From contig JABIYX010000147.1 of NCBI GenBank assembly GCA_018666575.1, positions 1 to 36,159 on the forward strand: 36,159 nucleotides of DNA, given 5' to 3'. Made by a program: the position numbers and the translations under genes. Below the pieces are notes generated by a model. That model was not told the DNA's origin and did not search any database. It saw only the letters and a list, made by a program, of their open reading frames with translations. Origin of the DNA: Methanobacteriota archaeon. Lineage in GTDB: Archaea > Thermoplasmatota > Poseidoniia > Poseidoniales > Poseidoniaceae. Below are positions 26,936-34,864 of the stretch, one piece after another (within the stretch, counting starts at the first letter, position 1; each line of letters begins with the position of its first letter).

Positions 26936-28189
26936 ATGTGGACGCGTAAGGCAGCGTTCACCTTTACCGGTGGTATCGCACTTATTCTGATCGGTATGAT
27001 GATTACCAACAATCAGATGATGATTCTTGGTTTGGCTTTAATCACATTCATTGTGGTTAACTCCTGGGTATCTGGCCACGGTGATATCGAAGTACAGCGC
27101 ACACTTTCCGCTGATAACTTGTACAAAGGCGATGACCTGTATGTTGAACTTCTTGTCACCAACCGAAGCAACCGACGTACCCAACTCCTCGATGTGTACG
27201 ACAACATTCCGCATGAAATGAAACTTCGAAGTGGTCTTAATCAGATGCGCCTCAACCTAAAACCTGGCGAAAGTGCCCGCATACGCTACGTATTGCGCTG
27301 TCCACTTCGTGGACATTACTCAATTGGACCTGTTTCCCTTCGTGTTCGAAACACATTCAACCTCGGCGTAGAAGATATGTATGTCGATCACCATTCAGAC
27401 ATTGTCATCTTTCCTCAAATCAAAGAAGTTGAGGAAGCCTTCTTGCGTTCTCGTACACCCAAGATGTACACTGGAGCAACAACTCTGAGAACCCCTGGGC
27501 AAGGTTCAGAATTCTATTCTTTGAGAGAATACGTTCCTGGTGACCCATTCAAGAACATCAACTGGAAAGCATTTGCACGAACAGGCGATTTGATGGTTAA
27601 TGAAAAGTGCCGTGATGCTGTTACTGATCTGTACATTCTTCTCGATTCGAGAGATGTTTCACGAATTGGAACTGTGCTGAAGAATCCACTTGAAATGGGA
27701 ACAGTGAGTGCAGCTAGCCTTGCAGCATTTTTCCTAAAGCGACGTGACAGCGTTGCATTAAGCATCTACGGAGATGGCTTGTCCTATCTTCCTCCAGACA
27801 CAGGAGACAAGCAGTATTTCAAAATCCTCAGTTCTCTTGCTGGAGTGAAACCTGAAGGGAGTATGCCATTGCAAGCTGTCACGAATTCATTAAGTGGAAG
27901 ATTCAGTCGAGGCAGCCCCGTTTTCATTATCTCATCATGTGAAGGTGACGGTACAGTCCCTGCTGCTGTACGAGACCTTGTTGGAAGAGGACACGAAGTC
28001 ACAGTATTGTCTCCATCGAGTATTGATTTCGAGCGTCTCGTTTCTCGTATTCCACGTATGTCCTATGAAGTTCTCAAACTTGAGCGTCAAAATCGTTTGA
28101 CAACCCTTGCGGGTTCAGGTGCACAAGTTATCGATTGGATGCCAGACATGGATTTGTCTCAGGCTATTATGCAAGTGAGGGGATTCTAG
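26936..28189 (+). CDS. DUF58 domain protein, membrane-anchored, vWA-like
   Basis: A 417-residue protein with two N-terminal hydrophobic segments (about 7-40), a beta-rich Ig-like stretch and the DUF58 signature LREYVPGDPFKNINWKAFARTGDLMVNEK (about 195-223). A vWA-like fold with YILLDSRD follows; the metal-site DxSxS motif is only partly kept (LLDSRDVS). DUF58 proteins usually work with a MoxR-type AAA+ ATPase in maturation of membrane or periplasmic complexes; none is visible in this window. I start at ATG 26936, five bases after GGTGA, rather than the GTG at 26927 that lies inside the upstream gene. The next gene's ATG follows its TAG directly. Confidence 0.85.
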   Translation: MWTRKAAFTFTGGIALILIGMMITNNQMMILGLALITFIVVNSWVSGHGDIEVQRTLSADNLYKGDDLYVELLVTNRSNRRTQLLDVYDNIPHEMKLRSGLNQMRLNLKPGESARIRYVLRCPLRGHYSIGPVSLRVRNTFNLGVEDMYVDHHSDIVIFPQIKEVEEAFLRSRTPKMYTGATTLRTPGQGSEFYSLREYVPGDPFKNINWKAFARTGDLMVNEKCRDAVTDLYILLDSRDVSRIGTVLKNPLEMGTVSAASLAAFFLKRRDSVALSIYGDGLSYLPPDTGDKQYFKILSSLAGVKPEGSMPLQAVTNSLSGRFSRGSPVFIISSCEGDGTVPAAVRDLVGRGHEVTVLSPSSIDFERLVSRIPRMSYEVLKLERQNRLTTLAGSGAQVIDWMPDMDLSQAIMQVRGF

Positions 28190-29392
28190 ATGGCAGGTGA
28201 AGTTGATCCTCAGAGCGACGTCTCCCTTCTTGGTGGTCGTCCACGTACACTCCATCTCAAGATGCTGAGGAAGCAATGGCAAATTATCACATTACAAGTC
28301 GTAGCAACAATTGCTCTCGTCTGGATGTATCTCGAGGTTGTTTCAACCTACGTCGTCAACAGTATTGACCACACCATGGTCTTCGAGACGCTTGAATCGC
28401 TTGTCGGCGAAGTCCCAATTGGAGACTGGATTACTGGTGAAGGAAGGCAAGGTCTTGCACGATTCTATGTTCCAATAATCCTGGGACTTCTTCTCGGTGG
28501 TTCTATGGCACTAATGGCATTCCAATCGCCAAAACTACAACAAAGGATCAAACTTGGATTCATCATACTTCTCATGGTCTCTTTGGTTGGTCGACTTCTC
28601 TTGACCTGGGTTCCGTCGATGATTTTCTCACTCGACTTCAGGGCTCCTTCAGAAGGTGAATTGAAGACATTAGAATGGCCCTTGCTGATGATTTTGTCAC
28701 TCGTTATCCTTTTCGTATATCTCTTACCAGTCATTATGGGTACACGTGGAATTTGGGGCTTGTCAAGACGTTCAATTGGTTGGGCGATTGGATTTACACT
28801 CCTCTTCCTCGGTATACACGCAATCCTTACGTTCCCACTCATCAAGACACAGTTAGGTGATTGGGGGGCTAATCTGAAGACACTTGAAACACAAGTAAGC
28901 GATCCCACAATCGGCATATTTGGATTTGATTTAGTGACGCCTGAACAACTCTCACTGATTCTTATCGCTGTATTGATTATGGTATTCCAAGAGTCTGGTT
29001 TCGGCGTTATTCGATATCTCGAATATGCATACAGACTTCCTGAATCATGCAAGAGAGACCCTGAATATGTTAAGCAAATGGACAATGTTCTCAACGGACA
29101 CCTACGACACACAGCAGGATTCCTCTCCATCACTGGTTTAGTTACGATGATTGCTCTTGGATTCCACAGTGTCCTTCTCGAGATTGTGAGTTCTTCAACA
29201 GGAAGCCAATGGGCTGCTCAAGTTTCAGAATCCATCGAATTGACGCTAACTTATGGCTTAGTCATATCCGCGCTTCTTTTCTTGAGTATAATCGCACTAT
29301 TGCGCTTTTTCATCCCATGGCAGAGAGTTTGGGGTTTAATTGAAACCCTAGGGAACAAGACCCAGGCCCCAGTCGAAGAAAAGAAAATATGA
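28190..29392 (+). CDS. Polytopic membrane protein of the DUF58 cluster
   Basis: A 400-residue protein with about eight hydrophobic segments, a basic N-terminus before the first helix and a charged C-terminus (EEKKI). The region between the last helices contains a soluble loop ESCKRDPEYVKQMDNVLNGHLRHT. No enzyme motif is recognised. The ATG directly follows the DUF58 stop with no spacer, and GAGGGG inside the DUF58 end provides the ribosome binding site, so it is surely part of the same operon. It could be the membrane platform for the DUF58 and DUF4350 proteins (inference). Its stop codon touches that of the convergent small membrane gene. Confidence 0.7.
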   Translation: MAGEVDPQSDVSLLGGRPRTLHLKMLRKQWQIITLQVVATIALVWMYLEVVSTYVVNSIDHTMVFETLESLVGEVPIGDWITGEGRQGLARFYVPIILGLLLGGSMALMAFQSPKLQQRIKLGFIILLMVSLVGRLLLTWVPSMIFSLDFRAPSEGELKTLEWPLLMILSLVILFVYLLPVIMGTRGIWGLSRRSIGWAIGFTLLFLGIHAILTFPLIKTQLGDWGANLKTLETQVSDPTIGIFGFDLVTPEQLSLILIAVLIMVFQESGFGVIRYLEYAYRLPESCKRDPEYVKQMDNVLNGHLRHTAGFLSITGLVTMIALGFHSVLLEIVSSSTGSQWAAQVSESIELTLTYGLVISALLFLSIIALLRFFIPWQRVWGLIETLGNKTQAPVEEKKI

Positions 29393-29629
29393 TCATGCAT
29401 TTGCTCGAAGCATTTGGATTATTCTTCCACTCACTTCAGTCATAATCAGTAAGAATATGGCTAAAACAACGGATGCAGTCCATTGAAGCCAGGTTGAATC
29501 AATCTGATTCCACATGTATTGATTCAAGAAAACGAATCCTATGATTGCAAGAATGAAGATGCTTCTATCTAGCCAAATAGGATATGTTGAGCCAACTTTT
29601 TCGTTTCTTCCAAGAAATGTTTCAGTCAT
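29393..29629 (-). CDS. Small two-helix membrane protein, third gene of Roadblock operon
   Basis: A 78-residue protein with two hydrophobic segments (about 21-37 and 47-64), a polar N-terminus (MTETFLGRNEKVG) and a short basic end (RIIQMLRANA). GAGGTGATGAT precedes the ATG, and the GGTGA begins within a few bases of the stop of the large coiled-coil gene, nine bases upstream. Co-transcription with the Roadblock proteins is therefore likely, and it could anchor them at the membrane (inference). No family is recognised. Confidence 0.6.
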   Translation of the reverse strand: MTETFLGRNEKVGSTYPIWLDRSIFILAIIGFVFLNQYMWNQIDSTWLQWTASVVLAIFLLIMTEVSGRIIQMLRANA

Positions 29630-29638
29630 ATCATCACC

Positions 29639-32600
29639 TCAAAAATCTAACTCTGAGAGTTGATGTTCCAATGCAGCAAGATGTGGATCAACCTTTACTT
29701 CTGGTGTCCTCACTCCACGAATATTCCGTTCAGCATCGAGGCGTGCTAACTCAGCTTCAAGGTCTACTCGGTCCTCTTCAATCGGACGTCGAGTTTCAGA
29801 AACTTGTCTTTCCTCAACGGCAGGCCTTTCTACATCAACTGGCGCAGGCATCTCTTCCCATCCATTTTCAGTGACAATTTCTGGTGCAGGCTCAGCATCG
29901 AGTGACACACTTTCATCAACAATGAGTGTTGGCTGAATGTGTTGAATCATCTCATCCATGACAGGAGTTCTCTGACCTACAGGTATTGCTGTTCGTTCAA
30001 ACGGAAGATATCCATCTCGTTGGAAATCCCACATAGAGCCTCTTGGTACTCCCTTTGTTAATCCTGATGCGTCAATTTGTGTGAGGAGTTCTTCCAAAAC
30101 ACCTGCAGTCTGTTCAAGGGCAATTGCTTCGCCAGCATCCCTTTGGTCGGCCTCTAAGTAAATGTCATCTAGGGCAATACGAATCAATCGTCGTGTTTCG
30201 ACGGCAACGCTTGGCAGTGCTTCAGGACGCATACAGTTCATGCGTAGAGCATCAATCTCTTCTGGAGGTGCTCCGAGTTGACCTAATTGGTCGAGAACAT
30301 TTCGCATCCGTCTCAACATAGTAATCGAACGATCATAATCCTCGAGAATACCTTCCAAATCTAAGATGAGATGGCCTACAGTTTCACCAAGTTGATTTTC
30401 CAAACGTTGTTGAACTGACCATCGAGCAAGCCCACGCACTGCTCCTGCTGTCTGAGGAACTTGCCGTTCAAGTAGGGTCATCACTTCACTGCTGAGCAGA
30501 TTTCGTGGAGTTGCAGCAATATGATCAACTGTAGATTGAACAATTTGTAACGCTCGTTCTACTGCACGATCGAGAAGTATGACTGAGTATCCAAGAGTTC
30601 GTGCTTGTTCTAAACGTTCGATGACTGGACCGAGTCCTCTGAACGTTGAATCATCGTTGAGCAATGCTTGAGCGAGCGGTTCTTCTGAGAGTCGTGCTCT
30701 CAATCGTTCTGCTTCAGCAATGTCTGAAACAGCTTCTTCATGAGCATCTGTTAGTGCTTCTGCTCGGCTAATGAGGCCAGACAATTCAGTCTCTGCATTA
30801 CCTCGTCGAGCACCGAGGTTACCTAATTCGGTCAAGATGTCCCGTCGTTCAGTCATTAATTCACGCATTTCAGAATGGAGTTGCATACGTCGTGCTTCAT
30901 CCTCAGCAAGGCGGTGACGCTCTTCTTCTGCTCTTCGTCGACTTGCAATTGTCTCTGCTTCGATTTGGTCAAGTTTGGCCTGTGCAGCACGAACCTTTTC
31001 TTCAGAAACATTCGATTTGCTTTGGGCACTCGATTGACGTTCTCGCATCGAAGATATTTGTTCTTCAAGGGCTCGTAGTCTTCGTTCCTCTGTATCGATT
31101 TGATCACGAACAGATGACAACTTCTGTGCATTTGATTCAAGTTCAGCACGAGTAGAGGCTTCACTTGAGGAGAGCTCTTCCAACTCATTTCGAAGTGCTT
31201 CACTGCTTGTTGCATTTCCAAGTGCCTTGGCGAGTTCACCAGCACGTTCACTCAGTTGATGCTCAAGCTCACTCACACGTCGTAGTAATCGGTCTGCACG
31301 TTCTTCCGCTTGTTCCATTCGAGTTCTTGATTCAGAGACAGTGACTTGAACTCGATTGAGTTCATCGTTTTTTGACTGAATGGTTAATGATTGATCCCCA
31401 GAAGATTCTTTGATCTCTCCCAAGCGAATGAGAGCCTCAGTTCTCTGTTTCTCAGAATCCTGTAATTGCGTTGTTAATCCAGCATTCGTCCGCAAAAGGG
31501 AGTCTGAACGAAGTTCTGCTTCCTCAAGTCGTCGTCTTAATCCGGCATCAACACCTGCTACAGGAGATGCAGCCGGTAAGCCCTTACTCGAATCCGCTCC
31601 ATCGATTCGAATTGAGACCTTACTTCGATGCTGGCGAACAAGGTCAAGTCCGATTTCAAATCCATACATTGTCATGAGTCGATGCATCATGGTTTCCTTT
31701 CGCTTTTCAGATCGAGTTCGGACGGATGATAAAGCCTCAACAAAACTCTCCAGTGAGAAGGATTCAACATCGCCTGTTGAAGATGAAACCGTTGTTCCTG
31801 AAGCAAGGCGATGGAGTTTCACAATACGCTTACTTTCCGTTAATCCCATCATGGCCTCATCAAAGGATTGTCCATTTGCCGCCATTGCTACTGGAATTCC
31901 CTTAACCAATGCAAGTGATACTGCTTTGTTACTTGCGCCTGCTTTGAGATGTCCAGTCACTTGTTCTTCCAAAGCGGCACTGAGCATAGACATGACTGCA
32001 TCTGAGCCACCTTTTCCTTCTCTGAGGATGAATCCATCAGGGAGGGTGGCTGCTCCTTCAGCATAGGTGCCGATTTCCCCATCGAGTTGAGCGGTAAGAT
32101 CAGTCAAAAGGCGAGCATGATTCGTGTCGAGCTCAGTCCATATTGCAATAACAATGGTACTACTCGAAGCAAGCAATACTGACGCATCACCCATCTTCAG
32201 CGTAGCATATCCTTGTTCAGTTCCACCTAATTGTGATTGATGTGATGCCATCGAATCAGCGAGTGATGAGATACTCGAGGCCAGTTCCTCAGATTTGCCT
32301 GGGAGTGTTCCTGCACTATCGATAAGAATTCCTTGATCTGCTGCAAGTGCTCCTTGGACGTGATCGTATCCTTCAAGTGTGGAAAGAACGGCAGAAATGT
32401 TTCGGGCGAAGAGCCGGTCTGTGAGTGATGATCCTGCAGAAAGACCTTGGGCATCTGCTTGAAATTCAAAGGCTTCAGGAATGAGTGTCGCCAACGACCC
32501 AAGGCCTCTGAGTGAACAAGCGTAACCCACGAGTCTGTGCGTACCTTCTTCAGCAGCTTCCAAAGCCTTTCGTGCATCGCCTCCTCCAAGGAGTTTCGTA

Positions 32601-32779
32601 GCACTGTCGCCTTCACAAAGCCAACCAACAATCCTGCCCGCTCGAACAAGTCGATGGCCATAGGGTGTTTTTCTTCTGCCGACCCATGTGGTAATATATC
32701 CGTTTTCAAACGGTTGAATTGTACCTGGAGATACGTTTAATTCTTCATCTATTTGCTCGCTGTGTGGTAAATCAAACAT
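29639..32779 (-). CDS. Roadblock/LC7-like domain plus long coiled-coil protein
   Basis: A cytoplasmic-looking protein of 1046 residues. Residues about 130-232 resemble a Roadblock/LC7 domain (LEGYDHVQGALAADQGILIDSAG ... YATLKMGDASVLLAS ... VIAIWTELDTNHARLLTDLTAQL), the fold of MglB and other small-GTPase regulators. Residues about 410-700 are continuous heptad coiled coil rich in Glu, Arg, Ala and Ser. About 700-960 is a further alpha-helical domain, and the C-terminal 100 residues are acidic and linker-like with a final helix. There are no Walker motifs, so it is not an SMC or Rad50 ATPase. The start ATG 32779 shares one base with the stop of the upstream gene (TGATG) and has GGTGA four bases away; the track start at 32842 lies inside that gene. 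Confidence 0.7.
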   Translation of the reverse strand: MFDLPHSEQIDEELNVSPGTIQPFENGYITTWVGRRKTPYGHRLVRAGRIVGWLCEGDSATKLLGGGDARKALEAAEEGTHRLVGYACSLRGLGSLATLIPEAFEFQADAQGLSAGSSLTDRLFARNISAVLSTLEGYDHVQGALAADQGILIDSAGTLPGKSEELASSISSLADSMASHQSQLGGTEQGYATLKMGDASVLLASSSTIVIAIWTELDTNHARLLTDLTAQLDGEIGTYAEGAATLPDGFILREGKGGSDAVMSMLSAALEEQVTGHLKAGASNKAVSLALVKGIPVAMAANGQSFDEAMMGLTESKRIVKLHRLASGTTVSSSTGDVESFSLESFVEALSSVRTRSEKRKETMMHRLMTMYGFEIGLDLVRQHRSKVSIRIDGADSSKGLPAASPVAGVDAGLRRRLEEAELRSDSLLRTNAGLTTQLQDSEKQRTEALIRLGEIKESSGDQSLTIQSKNDELNRVQVTVSESRTRMEQAEERADRLLRRVSELEHQLSERAGELAKALGNATSSEALRNELEELSSSEASTRAELESNAQKLSSVRDQIDTEERRLRALEEQISSMRERQSSAQSKSNVSEEKVRAAQAKLDQIEAETIASRRRAEEERHRLAEDEARRMQLHSEMRELMTERRDILTELGNLGARRGNAETELSGLISRAEALTDAHEEAVSDIAEAERLRARLSEEPLAQALLNDDSTFRGLGPVIERLEQARTLGYSVILLDRAVERALQIVQSTVDHIAATPRNLLSSEVMTLLERQVPQTAGAVRGLARWSVQQRLENQLGETVGHLILDLEGILEDYDRSITMLRRMRNVLDQLGQLGAPPEEIDALRMNCMRPEALPSVAVETRRLIRIALDDIYLEADQRDAGEAIALEQTAGVLEELLTQIDASGLTKGVPRGSMWDFQRDGYLPFERTAIPVGQRTPVMDEMIQHIQPTLIVDESVSLDAEPAPEIVTENGWEEMPAPVDVERPAVEERQVSETRRPIEEDRVDLEAELARLDAERNIRGVRTPEVKVDPHLAALEHQLSELDF

Positions 32780-33120
32780 CAAATCACCTGTGTTTTTGTT
32801 GCATTTATGCGCTGTCGTTGACGTGTAAGTTGGTAACGCCACATACCTTTCGAACCGTTTTTGCCAGAAATAGCAGCAAATACCCCTGCATCAATCTGGT
32901 CAATGACGGTAAGTCGTCGTGATTCAATCCATACTTCGTGCAGTTCACCAATTCCTAAGGAAGAAGCGACTGAGGCGCATTTAGACCATTCAACACGCTG
33001 CTCTTTCAGAGATTCTGGCCAACGTTTTGTCGTGGAATGTTCATTTCCGAACTGATCGAAAAGCCGAACATGACGTGCGTCTTTGATTTCACAAAGACCA
33101 GAAAAAACACTGTTCAGCAT
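32779..33120 (-). CDS. Small Roadblock/LC7-like protein
   Basis: A 113-residue protein with the alternating strand-helix-strand layout of Roadblock/LC7 domains. It opens CEIKDARHVRLFDQFGNEHST, continues through a helix with EWSKCASVASSLGIGELHEVWIES and strands RLTVIDQIDAGVFAAISGK, and ends in a basic helix. The match is by pattern, not by an invariant motif, so the family call is moderate. Such proteins dimerise and bind or activate Ras-like GTPases (MglB, Ego/Ragulator). It is translationally coupled to the Roadblock/coiled-coil gene by a one-base overlap. The start at 33120 has only a weak GAGGTTTGAG upstream, and a longer overlapping frame upstream makes the exact start uncertain. Confidence 0.55.
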   Translation of the reverse strand: MLNSVFSGLCEIKDARHVRLFDQFGNEHSTTKRWPESLKEQRVEWSKCASVASSLGIGELHEVWIESRRLTVIDQIDAGVFAAISGKNGSKGMWRYQLTRQRQRINATKTQVI

Positions 33121-33376
33121 GGTTGCTCAAACCTCTTGACAACAGCGTACCATTCAAGAACTTTCCCGAAACTCTTCCCCCGTAGGGGGATTTGTCGACC
33201 TGTTTGAAAATTCCAACTGTATTTTGAGATTCGTGAAGGCGCGGATAACCAAATGACCATGATTTACCGCGCTTCATGGAAGGAAATTTTCCCAATTAAT
33301 ATTAAAAATTGCAATTGAATTTTAAAATTTTCAATTGAATTTTTTATTCCATCACCACATCCATCGGAGGCGTTTA
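33121..33376. promoter_or_regulatory. Divergent intergenic region with AT-rich repeat and hairpin
   Basis: This 256-bp gap serves the Roadblock operon and the tRNA thiolation gene. From 33297 to 33348 the sequence is almost pure A/T and holds two copies of CAATTGAATTTT (33312-33323 and 33332-33343), whose starts are 20 bp apart. TTAATATTAA near 33296-33305 and TTTTAAAATTT near 33320-33330 can act as TATA boxes for the two directions. A perfect 6-bp hairpin TCCCCC-GTA-GGGGGA lies at 33176-33190. A 62-codon minus frame (start 33277) crosses the region and runs into the Roadblock gene; I do not annotate it as a gene. Confidence 0.45.
33312..33343. repeat. Direct repeat CAATTGAATTTT x2, 20 bp spacing
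   Basis: Two identical 12-bp copies, 33312-33323 and 33332-33343, each starting with the palindrome CAATTG. The spacing of about two helical turns would put both on the same DNA face, as for paired regulator sites. The surrounding low-complexity A/T makes some repetition likely by chance. Confidence 0.5.
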
Positions 33377-34396
33377 ATGGTGGAATTGAGACGAATTACC
33401 ATGGCGGAACCCACGCAGGCACTTTTCCAGGCTCCAGCCTGTGATGTCTGTGGAAAGGATGCTGTTGTGGAGCAGGCCTACTCTGGGCGTGTATTGTGCG
33501 GGTCTCATCTTGAACAATCTATTCGCAAAAAGGTTGGAAGAGAATTGCGTAAGCAACTTGTTCTCGACAAATCAAAAGATACGACCATATTCGTTGCCAT
33601 ATCAGGCGGTAAGGACTCTGCTGTGTTGCTTACAATGCTTGTTGATCTTGTCGGCAAGCGACGTGACGTTCGAATTGTAGCAGGCTGTGTTGATGAAGGA
33701 ATCGAAGGATATCGCCCCCCATCGATGCAATGTGCAATCGATCTTTGTAGGGATCTAGGTGTTGAATTCATCACCACTTCATACGAATCTCTTGAATTCC
33801 ATCAAATGGATGAAGTCGTTCGCCGCTTGCCAATGGTTTCTGAGAAAAGTGCAGGGGCTTCGACAATGCCTTGTTCATACTGCGGTGTGTTTCGAAGACA
33901 AGGCATTAACGCACTTGCAGAACAAGTGAATGCTGATGTTATGGCTCTAGGGCATAATCTCGATGATATGGCTCAAACAGTCTTGATGAATATGGCCAAT
34001 GGAGACATTGACAGAACGCTCCGTCTTGCCCCTCACACAGATTCTCCAGTCGATGGATTGCCTCCAAGAATTGTTCCACTACGCTGGATTCCAGAGCAAG
34101 AAATCCATCTGCTTGCAATGCATAAACAACTTCCAATGCATCATGAGGAGTGCCCATACGCTCAGGGAGCCCTTCGATGGAGGTACAGAGATCTCGTTGC
34201 ACAAATGGAACAGGATGTTCCTGGAACAAGACATAGCCTTGTCCGAATGGCAGACAACATCAAGATGGTTGCAAAGCAAGAACCTGCTCAAGCTCGTGCC
34301 CAACCAATGAAGTGTGAACGCTGCGGTTCTCCTACATCAGGGGCAACATGCAAAGCATGCGATATGCGAGACTTACTCGACCTAGATTTAGAGTAA
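33377..34396 (+). CDS. TtuA/Ncs6-family tRNA 2-thiolation enzyme
   Basis: PP-loop ATPase that adenylates a tRNA uridine (U34 or U54) for replacement of oxygen by sulfur. SGGKDS (76-81) binds ATP. MPCSYCG gives Cys166 and Cys169, and EECPYA gives Cys259, the three Cys that hold a [4Fe-4S] cluster in TtuA. GHNLDDMAQT is the family's second signature. Zinc fingers are present at both ends: CDVC...CGSH (22, 25, 41, 44) and CERC...CKAC near the C-terminus, as in TtuA. The 339-residue length is slightly above the usual 310-330. The start 33377 is set by GGAGG six bases upstream, against the track start 33335. The 3' end overlaps convergent pyrI by nine bases. Confidence 0.9.
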   Translation: MVELRRITMAEPTQALFQAPACDVCGKDAVVEQAYSGRVLCGSHLEQSIRKKVGRELRKQLVLDKSKDTTIFVAISGGKDSAVLLTMLVDLVGKRRDVRIVAGCVDEGIEGYRPPSMQCAIDLCRDLGVEFITTSYESLEFHQMDEVVRRLPMVSEKSAGASTMPCSYCGVFRRQGINALAEQVNADVMALGHNLDDMAQTVLMNMANGDIDRTLRLAPHTDSPVDGLPPRIVPLRWIPEQEIHLLAMHKQLPMHHEECPYAQGALRWRYRDLVAQMEQDVPGTRHSLVRMADNIKMVAKQEPAQARAQPMKCERCGSPTSGATCKACDMRDLLDLDLE

Positions 34397-34864
34397 GTTG
34401 TGAATCAATTCATCCAAGTCTTGTGGTCGTTGGCAATAGTGGCAACGAAGCGTAAGAGGATCTGTGTTTGTGACTCGCAGTCGATGTGGAAGTGGTTCCC
34501 GTAGATTTTGCGTGATGCAGTTTGAGAATGTGCATTGAACAACATTTCGTACTTCTTTACCGAGATTAACTTCAAGTTTCTCAGCTACAGTATATGCCCG
34601 AATAATCGCAATACTGGAATCAGGAGCAACCAGAGCAAGGCGATCCAATTCAGTTTGTGTTAATTCACGGTCTTCAACTTTGACAATATCCTTTGAACCC
34701 ATCTTCTTCGATGGTACGTTCATGACTAAGGACACAGGGACTGAAGTGTCTCGAGCGATGTTGAGGAGTTCGAGAACTTTTAACGATTGACCAGAAGGGA
34801 TGTGATCAATAACGGTTCCATTACGGATTGCAGTAACTCTTCTCATGTTATGTTCATCAGCCAT
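34388..34864 (-). CDS. pyrI: Aspartate carbamoyltransferase regulatory subunit
   Basis: Regulatory chain (158 residues) of the pyrimidine pathway enzyme; it binds nucleotide effectors and joins catalytic trimers through a zinc domain. The allosteric domain shows RNGTVIDHIPSGQSLKVLELL near the N-terminus. The zinc ligands are Cys111, Cys116, Cys141 and Cys144 (CTFSNC and CHYC). The ATG at 34864 overlaps the pyrB stop (TGATG), and GGAGGTGA lies inside the end of pyrB, so the two subunits are made together. The track start (TTG 34867) is one codon too early. Confidence 0.96.
   Translation of the reverse strand: MADEHNMRRVTAIRNGTVIDHIPSGQSLKVLELLNIARDTSVPVSLVMNVPSKKMGSKDIVKVEDRELTQTELDRLALVAPDSSIAIIRAYTVAEKLEVNLGKEVRNVVQCTFSNCITQNLREPLPHRLRVTNTDPLTLRCHYCQRPQDLDELIHNLL

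Noticed and set aside
28465-29133. 222-residue minus ORF inside the polytopic membrane gene
   Set aside because: Antisense shadow; the plus frame has coherent membrane helices and operon coupling.
31410-32066. 218-residue plus ORF antisense to the Roadblock/coiled-coil gene
   Set aside because: Ser/Arg-rich antisense frame produced by the biased coiled-coil and Glu/Ala codons; no ribosome binding site.
29639-32779. SMC/Rad50-like ATPase from the long coiled coil
   Set aside because: No Walker A, signature or Walker B motifs at either end; the N-terminal region looks like a Roadblock domain.
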